A DNA stretch of 64,000 nt from Sulfitobacter sp. LCG007 (GCF_040801785.1 NZ_CP161806.1:99256-163255); one strand, 5' to 3'. Positions 1 through 9,353 are shown, counted from the first letter of the stretch. Translations and numbers: made by a program. Notes: generated by a model from the sequence alone, not told the origin.

Positions 1-1
1 C

Positions 2-652
2 TGCGAACGCACGACCACCCCGGTGATCGCCGATGCCGACACCGGCTACGGCGGGCTTCTCAACGTCGCCCACACCGTTCGCGGCTACGAGCAGGCGGGC
101 GTGACGGCGATCCAGCTTGAGGACCAGGAATTCCCCAAGAAGTGTGGCCATACGCCGAACCGGCGGGTTGTCCCGCTTGAGGACATGATCAAGAAGATCG
201 AGGTCGCGGTGGACAGCCGCCGCTCGGACGATTTTCTCGTGATCGCGCGTACCGACAGCCGGACCGGCCTCGGCATCGACGAAGCGATCCGCCGCGGCAA
301 GGCCTTCGCCAAGGCCGGCGCCGACGTCGTCTTCGTCGAAAGCCCCGAGAGCGAGGAGGAGATGAAGCGCATCGCGGACGAGATCGACGCCCCCCTTTTC
401 GCCAACATGGTCAACGGCGGCCGCACGCCGCTCCTGTCCGCCGACCGGCTGAAGGAGCTTGGCTTCTCCATCGCGATCCACCCCGCCGTCGGCTTCCTCG
501 CCATGGGCGCCGCGCTGGAAAAGGCCTATGGTGACCTCAAGACGCATGGCGAGACCACCGATGCCATCGACCTCTACGACTTCGCGAAGATGAACGAGGT
601 GCTGGGCTTCCAGGCTGTCTGGGACTTCGAAAAGAAATACGCACAGGTCTGA
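2..652 (+). CDS. Isocitrate lyase/PEP mutase family C-C lyase, 5' truncated
   Basis: The reading frame is open to the left edge of the window, so the N-terminus is missing; 216 residues are visible where this family usually has about 290. It shows the metal-binding DADTGYGG segment and the loop PKKCGH, which in isocitrate and methylisocitrate lyases carries the catalytic Cys. The family cleaves or decarboxylates 2-hydroxy or 2-oxo dicarboxylates (methylisocitrate, 2,3-dimethylmalate, oxaloacetate). The KKCGH loop argues for a lyase, not a phosphonate-forming mutase. It is the first of three paralogues here (others at 14458 and 29735). An amidase gene follows 18 bases downstream. The exact substrate cannot be read from the sequence. 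Confidence 0.9.
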   Translation, partial: CERTTTPVIADADTGYGGLLNVAHTVRGYEQAGVTAIQLEDQEFPKKCGHTPNRRVVPLEDMIKKIEVAVDSRRSDDFLVIARTDSRTGLGIDEAIRRGKAFAKAGADVVFVESPESEEEMKRIADEIDAPLFANMVNGGRTPLLSADRLKELGFSIAIHPAVGFLAMGAALEKAYGDLKTHGETTDAIDLYDFAKMNEVLGFQAVWDFEKKYAQV

Positions 653-670
653 AGGAAAGGGGAGCCGGAC

Positions 671-1324
671 ATGAGCAATCTCCAGGAAAACTACGCCAAG
701 GCCTATTCCAACAAGTCGGGCTACGGCGAGCGCCCCGCGCTTGTCCTCGTCGACTTCGCCCACGCCTATTTCGACCCCGACTGCGTGCTCTACGGGGATG
801 AGGGCTGCCGCGTCGCCCTCGCCTCCGCCCTGCGCGTGCGCGCCGCGGCCCATGCGGCGGGCGTTCCGGTGATCCTGACCGAAGTGACCTACCAGAAGGG
901 CCTCGGCGGTATGGACGGCGGGCGCTTCTTCGAGAAGGCCCTGCCGCTCAAGTCGTTCATGCAGGGGGAAGAGACCGCGCGCTTTGCCGACGGCCTGACC
1001 CCGCGCCCGGACGAACTGATCGTCTCGAAACAGTACCCCTCGGCCTTCTTCGGCACCTCGCTGGCCTCCACCCTCACGGCGGCGGGCCGGGACAGTGTGA
1101 TCCTCACCGGGCTGACGACCTCCGGCTGCATCCGCGCCAGCTGCATCGATTCAATGTCCTACGGCTTCAAGACCATCGTCGTGGCAGAGGCCTGCGGCGA
1201 CCGTCACAAGGACCCGCACGAGGCCAACCTCTTCGACATGAACGCCAAATACGCCGACGTCGTGTCGGAGGAGGAGATCATCGCCTATCTCGGCGCACTC
1301 GCCAGCGCCAAAGCGGCGGAATGA
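671..1324 (+). CDS. Isochorismatase-family cysteine hydrolase (N-carbamoylsarcosine amidase-like)
   Basis: This 217-residue protein carries the complete amidase triad of the cysteine hydrolase branch: Asp28 (LVLVDFAHAYF), Lys120 (VSKQYPSAFFGT) and nucleophile Cys153 (TTSGCIRAS). Family members hydrolyse carbamoyl or amide groups to release ammonia. The start is preceded by a purine-rich site (aggaaagggga). The stop overlaps the next start as ATGA, so it is translationally coupled to the SDR gene. It is a close paralogue of the protein at 23340; both share the C-terminal LFDMNAKYADV block. An N-carbamoyl amino acid or ring-opened ureide is a plausible substrate (inference). Confidence 0.88.
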   Translation: MSNLQENYAKAYSNKSGYGERPALVLVDFAHAYFDPDCVLYGDEGCRVALASALRVRAAAHAAGVPVILTEVTYQKGLGGMDGGRFFEKALPLKSFMQGEETARFADGLTPRPDELIVSKQYPSAFFGTSLASTLTAAGRDSVILTGLTTSGCIRASCIDSMSYGFKTIVVAEACGDRHKDPHEANLFDMNAKYADVVSEEEIIAYLGALASAKAAE

Positions 1325-2043
1325 CCGAGCGGCGCATCGCGCTTCTCGGCGGCGCGGGCGGCATCGGCCGCGTCCTCGCCGCCGAACTTGCCGAGCGCGG
1401 GGACGAGGTGATCACCCTCGACCTCGAGGGCTCGCTGGACCGGCACGGCGTCACCGGCGGCATCGCCATCGACATCACCGACGAAGCCAGCGTCACCCGC
1501 GCCTTCGGGCAGCTTGGCGGCGCGCTCGACGGCTTCGTGAACCTGGCGGGCTACAACTCGGACCTGATCCCCCTCGACCGGATGGAGACGCGGTATTTCG
1601 ACGACATCCTGACCGCCAACCTGCGCGGCGCCTTCCTGGCCGCGCGCGCGGCCGCGCCGCTTCTGACGGACGGTGGCAGCATGGTGAACATCGCCTCCGG
1701 CCTCGCCTCCCACGTGCGACCCGGCTACGGCGCCTATGCCGCCTCCAAGGCGGCGGTGATCGCGATGACCAAGACGATGGCGCTGGAACTGGCCCCAAGG
1801 CTGCGGGTCAACGCGGTGGCGCCGGGGCTGGTCGATACCGCCTTCCTGCGCGGCGGGACGGGGCGGTCGGACGAAACTGGCGACAGCATCGTCGATCTCG
1901 ACGCCTACCGGTCGATGACCCCGCTCGCCCGGATCGCCACGCCCGAAGACGTGACCGGGCCGATCCGCTTCCTTCTCGGGCCCGACAGCCGGTTCATGAC
2001 CGCCCAGGTGCTCTGGGTGAACGGCGGCGGCTACGCGCCCTGA
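1321..2043 (+). CDS. SDR-family NAD(P)-dependent oxidoreductase
   Basis: This 240-residue short-chain dehydrogenase/reductase has the Rossmann glycine motif GGAGGIG near residue 9, the structural NLAG motif, a catalytic Ser in NIASGLAS and the YxxxK pair in YAASK. It ends with the usual QVLWVNGGGY segment. It would oxidise or reduce an alcohol/ketone intermediate. It is the third gene of a plus-strand run with the lyase and amidase and overlaps the amidase by ATGA. A hairpin 85 bases downstream probably ends this transcript. The substrate is unknown. Confidence 0.9.
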   Translation: MTERRIALLGGAGGIGRVLAAELAERGDEVITLDLEGSLDRHGVTGGIAIDITDEASVTRAFGQLGGALDGFVNLAGYNSDLIPLDRMETRYFDDILTANLRGAFLAARAAAPLLTDGGSMVNIASGLASHVRPGYGAYAASKAAVIAMTKTMALELAPRLRVNAVAPGLVDTAFLRGGTGRSDETGDSIVDLDAYRSMTPLARIATPEDVTGPIRFLLGPDSRFMTAQVLWVNGGGYAP

Positions 2044-2371
2044 CGGGACTTTTGCATTGATTGATATGCGCTGATCATTCGCGTGGTCTGATGGCGCGGG
2101 TCATGCCACCGGGAAAGGTATTTCAATGAACCGGGTTTCGCCAGAACGCCCGGTTCTTCGTGGTGCCTGTCCGCTTCATCCAGATGCCATCCGGCGGCTG
2201 CAGGCGGTCCGAGCACAACGACGGCTTACCGGGACTGCGCAGGCGACGATCTGAGCGTGCGGAAACCGAGAGCCCTTCAGGCGCGGCGATGTCCATGCTT
2301 TCCACGGCCAGGTGCTCAAGCCTGCCGAGTGGCTCCGAACGACGTGGCATGGCCTCGGAAACAAGCTGCCG
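2044..2371. other. Intergenic region between convergent genes
   Basis: This stretch of 328 bases separates the SDR gene from the minus-strand MmgE/PrpD gene. Apart from the hairpin at 2128-2156, no promoter, RNA or credible gene was recognised. Open frames crossing it lack a ribosome site and resemble no family I know. It could contain a degraded element, but no terminal repeats were seen. Confidence 0.4.
2128..2156 (+). terminator. Hairpin, probable terminator between convergent genes
   Basis: GAACCGGG (2128-2135) pairs perfectly with CCCGGTTC (2149-2156) around a 13-base loop, followed by TTCG on the plus strand. It lies between the SDR stop at 2043 and the convergent MmgE/PrpD stop at 2372. 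The U-tract is weak, so the call is moderate. Confidence 0.5.
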
Positions 2372-3727
2372 TCAGGGATGGGAGGGGGACCGGATCGCCT
2401 GGCTCAACGCCGCCAGATCCGGGGCCGCGCCATCCAGCAGCGCGGCGATGATGCGGGTGGCCGCGTCGTCTGAATGGCGCCGGGAGAGGTTCGCCCGCAC
2501 CTTCGCCAGCACGGCATCCTCCCCGATCTCCCGGCCCGGCGCGCCGCGCACCGTTTCGACCGAGACGTCAAGCCTCCGACCATCCGTCGTGCGGGTCTCG
2601 ATCCGCGCCGGGAAGCGCGCGGGGAAACCGGACTCCGTCCAGGGTTCCAGCGACATGCGGCGGGCCAGCGCCACGACCTCGTCCCGCGGCGCATGCTCGA
2701 AGCTCGCCACATCCACGCGCCCGTCCGTCAGCATCAGCGCGATGCAGTAGGGCAGTCCCCATTTGCCGTCATAGCCGGAAGACGGCGCCTGCCGCCTCGT
2801 CCAGGGCTCCGCGATCAGAGCCAGTTCCTCGACGGGGACATGCAGCGTCATCGTCTCGACCGTATCGGGCGTGACGCCATCGGCCATCAGCCGCTCGGTC
2901 AGTTCCAGAAAGGGGTGTATGTAGTGACACGCCGGGTAGAGCTTGAATGCCGCCTCGGGCAGATACCAGCGCGCGCCGAGGTCCTTCAGCGTCGCGTCGA
3001 GCCCTGCGGGATCGGCACCGAAGACGCGCATCGGCCCGAAGCGGTTTTCCAGAATGTCGGAAGGACCGGTCATGCCGCCGCGCGCAAGCCGCGCTGCCAT
3101 GATGCCGGTCTGTGCCGCCCAACCCGGGTTCAGTGCCTTCACGCTCGCGCCCTCGGAAAGGAAGGCGAGCATCCCCGACGCCTGCGACCCGGCTATTCCG
3201 ATTGCGGATATCATCCTGTCACGGTCCAGCCGCCACACCCGCGCAGCCGCGAGCGCCGCACCGATCGCGCCTGCGACAGAGGTCACCTGCACGCCGCGGG
3301 CCTGAAACGCGCCGGGGGCGGCCAGCCCGATGCGGATCATTGCCTCCCAGGCGATCACGAAACCGGCGAGCATCGCGGCGCCGTCCGCATCCGCCTCCTG
3401 CGCCGCCGCGAGCGCGATGGGGGCCGCGACGGCGCTGCCGTGGATGACCGATGCGACATGGGTGTCGTCATACTCGAGCGAATGGATGAGGCAGCCGTTG
3501 AGCATCGCGGCTTCCGCGGCCGAGGCACTTCCGCCCGCGAGACTGCACGCCTTGCCGGCGTTCTGCATCTCGTCGACCCAGCCGCGTTGTCCGGGTCCCG
3601 AAGACGCAGCGACGCCGACACCGATTGCGTCCAGCAGATGCAGACGTGCGGCGCGCATCATGTCCGGCGGCAGCGCCAAAGGGTCGAGGTCAGCCGCGAA
3701 ATCCGCCAGTTGCCCTGCGGCGGTCAT
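2372..3727 (-). CDS. MmgE/PrpD family protein
   Basis: This 451-residue protein has the family layout: an N-terminal all-helical half with the conserved EYDDTH motif (LIHSLEYDDTHVASVIHGS) and a C-terminal half with the LYPACHYIHPFLE segment. Characterised members include 2-methylcitrate dehydratase, cis-aconitate decarboxylase and iminodisuccinate epimerase, so the reaction is dehydration, decarboxylation or epimerisation of a small di- or tricarboxylate. It is the last gene of a three-gene minus-strand operon and overlaps the flavoprotein by ATGA. A second MmgE/PrpD protein opens the same operon, so the two may act on successive intermediates or pair with each other (inference). Confidence 0.9.
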   Translation of the reverse strand: MTAAGQLADFAADLDPLALPPDMMRAARLHLLDAIGVGVAASSGPGQRGWVDEMQNAGKACSLAGGSASAAEAAMLNGCLIHSLEYDDTHVASVIHGSAVAAPIALAAAQEADADGAAMLAGFVIAWEAMIRIGLAAPGAFQARGVQVTSVAGAIGAALAAARVWRLDRDRMISAIGIAGSQASGMLAFLSEGASVKALNPGWAAQTGIMAARLARGGMTGPSDILENRFGPMRVFGADPAGLDATLKDLGARWYLPEAAFKLYPACHYIHPFLELTERLMADGVTPDTVETMTLHVPVEELALIAEPWTRRQAPSSGYDGKWGLPYCIALMLTDGRVDVASFEHAPRDEVVALARRMSLEPWTESGFPARFPARIETRTTDGRRLDVSVETVRGAPGREIGEDAVLAKVRANLSRRHSDDAATRIIAALLDGAAPDLAALSQAIRSPSHP

Positions 3728-5079
3728 GGCGCGTTCCGGATCTCGTCCATGGCGGTCATGCCGGCGAGACGTCCGAGGACCAGCGCCGTGACAAGCCCGT
3801 TGCCCGACGCATATCCCATCGCGCCGGCCCGCCCGCTGATTCCCGCCGCCGCGCCGCCCCCGGCGAATAGGTTCGGGATCACCCCGCCTTCCTGCCTGCG
3901 CACCCGCGCCCGGGCATCGGTCAGCAGTCCGCCCTGGGTGTGGAACAATCCCGGCTTTACCCGCGCGATCGCCAGCTCACCCTCGAAAGGCGCCTTGTTG
4001 AAGACCGTGCGGCCGAAGCGGTCCGCACATGCGCCCGATGCGGCGCGCCGGTAGTGCGCCAGCGTTTCCGACAAAGCGTCGCCGTCGATGCCGGCGGACT
4101 CGGCCAGCGCCAGGGGATCGTCAGACCACCGCATGGCGCCCATTGCGGACATCTCGGCGTATTCCTCTTCGGCCATGGCGATCTCGTGAATCCGCCTGTC
4201 GTAGATCGCCCAGGCGAATTCGCCCTGCGCCATGACGGTCGCGGCATAGCCCGAATAGCCGTCCATTTCGTTGCCGAAGCGGCGGCCGTCCTTGCCCACG
4301 AGGATCCCGCCCTTCTCGATCGTGGTCCAGGACAGCAGCTGACCCTGCGGATAGGCGACCGCGGCATATCCCTGATAGGCTGCCATGTTGCCCATCTCGG
4401 CGCCAAGTGCCCGCCCCCAGAGCACGGCCTCGCCCGTGCTCCCGGGTGCGCCGAAATATTCCGCGCCCGCGATCTCGGGCAGGAATTCGGCGACGAGGTC
4501 ACGGTTGGCTGCGAAACCGTTGGTCGCCAGAAGGACCTTCTTCGCGCGGATCGGCTCACCGGCCACGATGGCGCCCTGGACGGAGCCGTTGTGGACGACA
4601 AGCGACTCGGCTGCGTTGCCGACCGCGAGGGGAATATCGCGCGTTTCGACAAAGGACAGGAGGTCATCGACCAGATCCTGGCCCCGCCTCGATCGCGGCG
4701 CGTGCAGCCGCTCGACCGAGTGCCCGATATGGCGGTAGGCCGTGATCAGCTCCATCCGAGCGCCAAGATCGTCGATCAACCATTCGCACAACGGCGCGCA
4801 TTCCCTCGCCACCATTTCCGTGATCTCGTCTGCATCGTGATGCCCGGCGGTCCGGATCAGATCCTCGATCATCCGCTCCGGGCTGTCCTCGATGCCGGCT
4901 TCTTTCTGGAAACGGCTTCCCGCCCCTGGAATAGACCCGGTGGAGAGCGACGAGTTGCCCCCGGGACGCTCCCGCTTTTCGACGATGGCGACGCTGCCTC
5001 CCGCGTCATGTGCCGCGATCGCGCCGGCAAGGCCGCAGGCCCCGGCCCCGATGACGAGCAGGTCAAGCTCGTCGCTCAT
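3724..5079 (-). CDS. FAD-dependent oxidoreductase, fumarate reductase flavoprotein-like
   Basis: The protein is 451 residues if started at the ATG at 5079, which overlaps the stop of the upstream gene (ATGA). The longer open frame upstream is only an overlap with that gene. The N-terminus has the FAD dinucleotide fold LLVIGAGACGLAGAIAAHDAG followed by a glutamate-ending strand (VAIVEKRERPGGNS). The C-terminus has the second FAD contact FHTQGGLLTDARARV and GGGAAAGISG. This is the FAD_binding_2 family of fumarate reductase, 3-ketosteroid dehydrogenase and tricarballylate dehydrogenase. It probably interconverts an alkane and alkene in a dicarboxylate. A paralogue of 454 residues is at 15321. 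Confidence 0.9.
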   Translation of the reverse strand: MSDELDLLVIGAGACGLAGAIAAHDAGGSVAIVEKRERPGGNSSLSTGSIPGAGSRFQKEAGIEDSPERMIEDLIRTAGHHDADEITEMVARECAPLCEWLIDDLGARMELITAYRHIGHSVERLHAPRSRRGQDLVDDLLSFVETRDIPLAVGNAAESLVVHNGSVQGAIVAGEPIRAKKVLLATNGFAANRDLVAEFLPEIAGAEYFGAPGSTGEAVLWGRALGAEMGNMAAYQGYAAVAYPQGQLLSWTTIEKGGILVGKDGRRFGNEMDGYSGYAATVMAQGEFAWAIYDRRIHEIAMAEEEYAEMSAMGAMRWSDDPLALAESAGIDGDALSETLAHYRRAASGACADRFGRTVFNKAPFEGELAIARVKPGLFHTQGGLLTDARARVRRQEGGVIPNLFAGGGAAAGISGRAGAMGYASGNGLVTALVLGRLAGMTAMDEIRNAP

Positions 5080-6437
5080 GCCGCCACCATCGCGTTGACG
5101 GTGTCGCCCCAGTCCCGGGCAAGTGCATCCGGATCGAGGTCCATGATCGCGGACAGCACGCCGCCCATCCGCGGATAGGGTCCGGAGACGATACCCCGGA
5201 TCTTCTCGCGTATTTCCGGCGGGTCGAATGGCAGGTCCGGACCGCCGCGCGCACTCAGCACCTCTTCGCTGTGCGTCGCGCCGTCGGTCATGGTCCAGGT
5301 CACGCGGGTCGGGCGGTCGTTCGGCCAGTCGGGCACGGGCTCCCATGCCGCCACGCTTACCTTGTGCCGCAGTTCGGCCACGCGGGGATGCGACAACGCC
5401 GGCGCCGAGAATGCCTCGAACCCGCCGGAGCCGTGAACGGCCGCCGTCGCGGCGATATGCTGGATGGAGAACTTGCCGGCTATGGTCGTTTCGGGATCGG
5501 GGTTGTCCATCACCCGCGCCTTGAAATGCGTATCCAGATGAATCTGCGCGAGATCCGACACCGACGCGCGCTGCGCCAGCTTCATGGTCGCCTCGATTGC
5601 CGCATGCCCGTATTGGCAGCACGCGAAAACCTTGTGATATCCGTCCGAGATCGCCCATTGCGCCCCCAGCTCTCCGGTCAGTTCGCCAGCGTTCGGCGTG
5701 GCTCCGAAGGCGTCGACATAGACGTCATGAAGCGCGCTCGGCAGACCCTTGATCCCGATGGCGGCCCAGTCGGTGGCGCGCAGCGCGGTCTGCGCCGCGA
5801 TGCCCGGCCAGACGTTGCGGCAGAGCGAGCCCTTGATGGGATGGGTGTAGGGACCCGGCAGAACCATTGTCGCGGCCGAGCCTACGGCGCCCATGGCGAC
5901 ATCGAGCGGAACCCTGCGCAGCATCGACAACGCCGCCGCGCCCCCGACCGCCGCCAGAGAGCCATGCGGATGGAGCACGAGATTGGCGAAGGTGAAGCAG
6001 CGCGCGACGCGCCCGACGATCTCGTATCCCAGGACAAGCGCGCGCAGCACCTCTTCGGTACTGTGGCCCTCGGCCTCTGCCTCGGCCAGGAGCACGGGCA
6101 GGCAGTAGATGCCCGCATGACAGATGACCTTGCGGTAGCCCTCGTCGAGCTCGGCCCAGTCCGACGCCGAACCGTTCGCCATCGCCGCCGAATAGCGATC
6201 CATCCGGACGTTGCGGGCGTTGAAAACGGTGGCCTCTGCCGGTCCCGAGGATTTCGCGACGCCGTCCTGCAATGCGACCAGCTCGGGTTCGTCCCTTGCA
6301 GCGACAATCGCGGCCAGATCGTCGGCCAGAACAAGGGCCGCACGTGTCCGGACGGTTTCGGGCAGGTCGCGCCACTCGACGCCCGCACAGAACCCGAGAA
6401 GGCTTTCCAGACCGCTGGCGATATTCTCGGCACTCAT
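5076..6437 (-). CDS. MmgE/PrpD family protein
   Basis: This 453-residue protein is the first gene of the MmgE-flavoprotein-MmgE operon. The start is taken at the ATG at 6437, which has GGGAGG seven bases upstream; an in-frame start 15 bases earlier lacks a site. In place of the usual EYDD motif it shows DWAELDEGYRKVICHAGIYCLPVL. It keeps the C-terminal FACCQYGHAAIEATMKL block, so it is more divergent than the 2372 copy. An operator palindrome lies at 6461-6474, 23 bases before the start. Function is hydro-lyase, decarboxylase or epimerase by family only. Confidence 0.88.
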   Translation of the reverse strand: MSAENIASGLESLLGFCAGVEWRDLPETVRTRAALVLADDLAAIVAARDEPELVALQDGVAKSSGPAEATVFNARNVRMDRYSAAMANGSASDWAELDEGYRKVICHAGIYCLPVLLAEAEAEGHSTEEVLRALVLGYEIVGRVARCFTFANLVLHPHGSLAAVGGAAALSMLRRVPLDVAMGAVGSAATMVLPGPYTHPIKGSLCRNVWPGIAAQTALRATDWAAIGIKGLPSALHDVYVDAFGATPNAGELTGELGAQWAISDGYHKVFACCQYGHAAIEATMKLAQRASVSDLAQIHLDTHFKARVMDNPDPETTIAGKFSIQHIAATAAVHGSGGFEAFSAPALSHPRVAELRHKVSVAAWEPVPDWPNDRPTRVTWTMTDGATHSEEVLSARGGPDLPFDPPEIREKIRGIVSGPYPRMGGVLSAIMDLDPDALARDWGDTVNAMVAA

Positions 6438-6460
6438 CTGCGATCCTCCCACCTGTCACA

Positions 6461-6474
6461 AACTGTAAACAGTT
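6461..6474. promoter_or_regulatory. Operator palindrome AACTGTnnACAGTT, copy A
   Basis: AACTGTAAACAGTT is a perfect 6-2-6 inverted repeat. On the minus strand a TTGACA (6499-6494) followed after 17 bases by TCAACT (6476-6471) could be the -35 and -10, with the -10 overlapping the palindrome. Binding would then block the MmgE operon starting at 6437. It is one of five copies in the window (also 20551, 24086, 29636, 35259). The CTGTnnACAG core suits a GntR/FCD dimer; the gene at 24121 is the obvious candidate. Confidence 0.75.
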
Positions 6475-6538
6475 GACGACTGGCGCACGGATTTGTCAAG
6501 CCGTGCCCGGGCAGGAAGGTCGGTTCGCGCCGGGATGC

Positions 6539-7147
6539 CTATTCCCGGGCGAGAAAGTTCCAGGGATGGTTTTGCCGCAGACCGTCGCGGAAGCGCGAAA
6601 TCTCATCGAGGTGACTTCGGGTCAGGTCGATATCGTCCCAGCCGTTCATGAGTTTGGTTCGCCGAACCGGGTCGATGTCGAAACCCACGGCAAGCCCGCC
6701 TGCGGTGATCGTCCTGTCCTCGAGGCTCACCCGCGCCTGACCGGGCCTTTCGAGCGCCTTCAGCAGCGCCGCGCTGTCAGCTTCTGTCACCTGCGCCGCC
6801 AGCAGGCCATTGTTTGCGGCATTGCCCGCGAAGATGTCACCGAAGCTCGGCGCCACAATGACCTGAAATCCCGCGTCCGCCAGCGCATAGACCGCCGCCT
6901 CGCGCGACGATCCGCCGCCGAAGTTTCGCGCGGTCACGAGGATCGACGCGCCGCGGGCCTCGGGACGGTTGAGCGGAAATTCCGGATCGGGCGTGTCGCC
7001 CTCGCGCCGCAGGTCGTGCAGCAGGAACCTTCCGTAACCTTCCGAGCGCGGCGTGGACATGAAGCGCGCGGGGATGAGCTGATCGGTGTCGATGCCCTCG
7101 CGCGCAAGGGCGACGGCGAGACCCTCATGCACTGTCCAGCCTGCCAT
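6539..7147 (-). CDS. leuD: LeuD-type 3-isopropylmalate dehydratase small subunit (aconitase swivel domain)
   Basis: This is a 202-residue protein from the ATG at 7147, which overlaps the large-subunit stop by one base (TGATG). It shows the small-subunit hallmarks: DTDQLIPARFM near the N-terminus, the NFGGGSSREAAVYAL loop that contributes the active-site Ser, and FxGNAANNGLL. Together with the gene at 7147 it forms an iron-sulfur hydro-lyase that moves a hydroxyl group in a malate-type substrate. No other leucine genes are nearby, and lyases of the dimethylmalate lyase family are, so the substrate may be 2,3-dimethylmalate or another alkylmalate (inference). The symbol follows family homology only. 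Confidence 0.88.
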   Translation of the reverse strand: MAGWTVHEGLAVALAREGIDTDQLIPARFMSTPRSEGYGRFLLHDLRREGDTPDPEFPLNRPEARGASILVTARNFGGGSSREAAVYALADAGFQVIVAPSFGDIFAGNAANNGLLAAQVTEADSAALLKALERPGQARVSLEDRTITAGGLAVGFDIDPVRRTKLMNGWDDIDLTRSHLDEISRFRDGLRQNHPWNFLARE

Positions 7148-8547
7148 CAGCCTCTCTCTTTCATCAGTTCGCGCACATCGGTCAGGGCCCCTTCGACCGC
7201 CGCTGCCGCGACCATGGCTGGCGACATGAGATGCGTCCGGGCCCCCGGCCCCTGCCGGCCGCGGAAATTCCGGTTGGTGGTCGAGGCGCAGCGCTTTCCC
7301 GGCGGCACGAGGTCGCCGTTCATGCCGACGCACATGGAACAACCGGCATCGACCCACTCCAGACCCGCATCGCGAAAGATCCGGTCGAGCCCTTCGGCCT
7401 CGGCCTGTGCCTTGACCACCATCGAACCGGGAGAGACGAGACCGGGCACCTTTGCCCTGCGGCCGTCCAGCACGGCGGCTGCGGCGCGCAGATCCTCGAT
7501 CCGCGCATTTGTGCAGGACCCGATGAACACCTGATCGACCGGCGTGCCGATCAGGGGGCGGCCCGCTTCCAGACCCATGTACTCGAGAGCGTCGCGGACC
7601 TTGCGCCCCTGCCCCTCGGGCAGATCCTCCGGCTTCGGCAGGGCCGCGTCGATGGGAAGAGAGTCTTCCGGGCTGGTACCCCACGACACCGTCGGCGCGA
7701 TCGTGGCGGCATCGATGACAAAGTCCCGATCGAAATTCGCCTCATCGTCCGATCGCAGGGCGCGCCAGGCCTCGACGGCCCGGTCGAACCCGGCGCCGCG
7801 GGGCGCGAATGTGCGCCCCTCGACATAGGCGAATGTCGTCTCGTCCGGCGCCACCATGCCAAATCGACCGCCGCCCTCGATCGAGAGATTGCAAAGGGTC
7901 ATCCGCCCCTCCATCGAGAGCCCCTGCACGGCCTCCCCCGCATATTCGATGGCATGCCCCCGGGCGCCGTCCGCGCCAAGTCGCGAAATCCAGCCAAGTG
8001 CCATGTCCTTCGCAGTGACTCCGTGCGACAGCGTCCCTTCGAACCGGATGCGCATCGCGCGCGGCTTCACCTGCCAGATCGTCTGCGTCGCCAGAACATG
8101 CGCCACCTCGGTCGCGCCGATGCCGAAGGCCAACGCGCCGAAGGCCCCGTGGGTCGAGGTGTGGCTGTCGCCGCAGACCATCAGGACACCGGGCAGTGTC
8201 AGGCCCTGTTCCGGCCCGACGACATGCACGATCCCCTGAGCGGCGGAATAGAGATCGAAGTGACGCAGCCCATGCGTCCGGGCGTTTTCGCGCAGCGTAC
8301 GGATCATCGAGCGGATGGAATCGTCGGCCCCCCCGGCTTCGCGGTCGCGCGTCGGGGCGTAGTGATCGGCCACGGCCGTGGTCAGCGACGGTTCCGCCAC
8401 CGGAAGGCCGCGCTCGGCCAGCTTGCGGAATGCGTGGTGCGACCCTTCATGCAACAGGTGCCTGTCGACCCAGAGCAGCGAGGCACCGTCGTCCCGCCGG
8501 TGGATCTCGTGCATGGCCCAGAGGCGGTCGAGCAGTGTCAGGCTCAT
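7147..8547 (-). CDS. leuC: LeuC-type 3-isopropylmalate dehydratase large subunit
   Basis: This 466-residue aconitase-family protein has the substrate loop [19 protein letters not shown] and the three cluster cysteines, in [12 protein letters not shown] and in [10 protein letters not shown], for a [4Fe-4S] centre. The length is normal for LeuC (about 465-475). The start overlaps the stop of the upstream regulator gene as ATGA, so regulator and enzyme are co-transcribed. Within this catabolic block a role as alkylmalate hydro-lyase, as in DmdAB of nicotinate fermentation, is as likely as leucine synthesis; family membership alone does not decide. Confidence 0.9.
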   Translation of the reverse strand: MSLTLLDRLWAMHEIHRRDDGASLLWVDRHLLHEGSHHAFRKLAERGLPVAEPSLTTAVADHYAPTRDREAGGADDSIRSMIRTLRENARTHGLRHFDLYSAAQGIVHVVGPEQGLTLPGVLMVCGDSHTSTHGAFGALAFGIGATEVAHVLATQTIWQVKPRAMRIRFEGTLSHGVTAKDMALGWISRLGADGARGHAIEYAGEAVQGLSMEGRMTLCNLSIEGGGRFGMVAPDETTFAYVEGRTFAPRGAGFDRAVEAWRALRSDDEANFDRDFVIDAATIAPTVSWGTSPEDSLPIDAALPKPEDLPEGQGRKVRDALEYMGLEAGRPLIGTPVDQVFIGSCTNARIEDLRAAAAVLDGRRAKVPGLVSPGSMVVKAQAEAEGLDRIFRDAGLEWVDAGCSMCVGMNGDLVPPGKRCASTTNRNFRGRQGPGARTHLMSPAMVAAAAVEGALTDVRELMKERG

Positions 8548-9353
8548 GCTGTCCGATCCTTCTGACCCACGACCGGCGTCCAGCTTCGGTTGCCCGTCCC
8601 ACCGGTCCGGTCCAGTTCCATCTGCAGACGGAACCGGTCCGGCCGATAAAGCGCCAGCAGCACCTCGACACCACGCCCCGCCGCGTCCCGCACCACCCGC
8701 TCGATCTGAAGAAGGGGCGCACCCGCGGCGGTCCCGAGCGCCTCGGCGACCTCCGGGCTGGCAAGCGTGGCGCCGACAGTCTGGCTCGCGCTGTCGATCT
8801 TGATCCCCGAGCGTTCGAGCAGCCGGAACAGCGGCGTCGTCGCAAGATCGGATTCCGAAAAGTTGCGGGCGATGGTTTCCGGCACGAAGGTCGTGAGATG
8901 GGAAAACGGTTCGCCCCCCGCCAGACGAGTCCTGACGGCGATCTGCACCCTGTCGGACGTCCCCAGCGCGAGCGCCTTCGCCACGGATTCGGGCGGTACC
9001 GCATAGCTGAACGCCAGAAGCCGCGCCTCGCTTGCCTCCGACATCTCGAGCAGTTGCGGCATGAGGGTCGTGAAGTCCCCGTTGAGCGGTGTGGGACCGC
9101 TCCCGTTGCGCACGAGGGTCGCGCTGCCCGGCCGCTTCTCGATCATGCCCTCCGAGGCCAGCGCCTCGAGCGCCCGCCGGACGGTCACGCGGGAGACCTC
9201 GAATTCCCGCGCCAGCCGCTGTTCTCCCGGCAGGGCGCTGCCGTCGCGGTAGTCGCCCCGGGCCATGCGATCGCGCAGCAGAAGATAGACGCGGCGCGCC
9301 TTGCCGCCTTCCGGCGGACCCACCTCGACCGTCTGTGCAAGCTGGCTGTTCAT
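8544..9353 (-). CDS. GntR-family transcriptional regulator with UTRA ligand domain
   Basis: This 269-residue protein has an N-terminal winged helix (residues about 20-88, with [20 protein letters not shown] as the recognition helix region) and a C-terminal UTRA/HutC ligand domain ending in [33 protein letters not shown] domains bind the pathway substrate or an intermediate. The gene heads the leuC-leuD operon and is divergent from the tautomerase-hydantoinase operon. The 141-base gap holds ATACTAGTAT and other inverted repeats that are likely operators, so it probably represses both directions, itself included. Confidence 0.9.
   Translation of the reverse strand: MNSQLAQTVEVGPPEGGKARRVYLLLRDRMARGDYRDGSALPGEQRLAREFEVSRVTVRRALEALASEGMIEKRPGSATLVRNGSGPTPLNGDFTTLMPQLLEMSEASEARLLAFSYAVPPESVAKALALGTSDRVQIAVRTRLAGGEPFSHLTTFVPETIARNFSESDLATTPLFRLLERSGIKIDSASQTVGATLASPEVAEALGTAAGAPLLQIERVVRDAAGRGVEVLLALYRPDRFRLQMELDRTGGTGNRSWTPVVGQKDRTA

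Noticed and set aside
2160..2750. Plus-strand frame of 196 codons crossing the 2044-2371 gap
   Set aside because: Most of it is antisense to the MmgE/PrpD gene, composition is Arg/Ser-rich as in GC-rich shadow frames, and there is no ribosome site.
2474..4054. Long plus-strand frame of 526 codons, and similar long antisense frames across the window
   Set aside because: These are mirror frames of well-recognised genes on the other strand. Translations are Arg/Gly/Ala/Pro-rich without family motifs.
6539..8547. Reading leuC-leuD as a leucine biosynthesis locus
   Set aside because: No leuA or leuB is nearby and the genes are coupled to a GntR/UTRA regulator inside a catabolic block. A catabolic hydro-lyase role is at least as likely.
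8544..9353. UTRA regulator as the protein binding AACTGTnnACAGTT
   Set aside because: Its own divergent gap has different palindromes and no copy of this site. The FCD regulator at 24121 lies among the copies.
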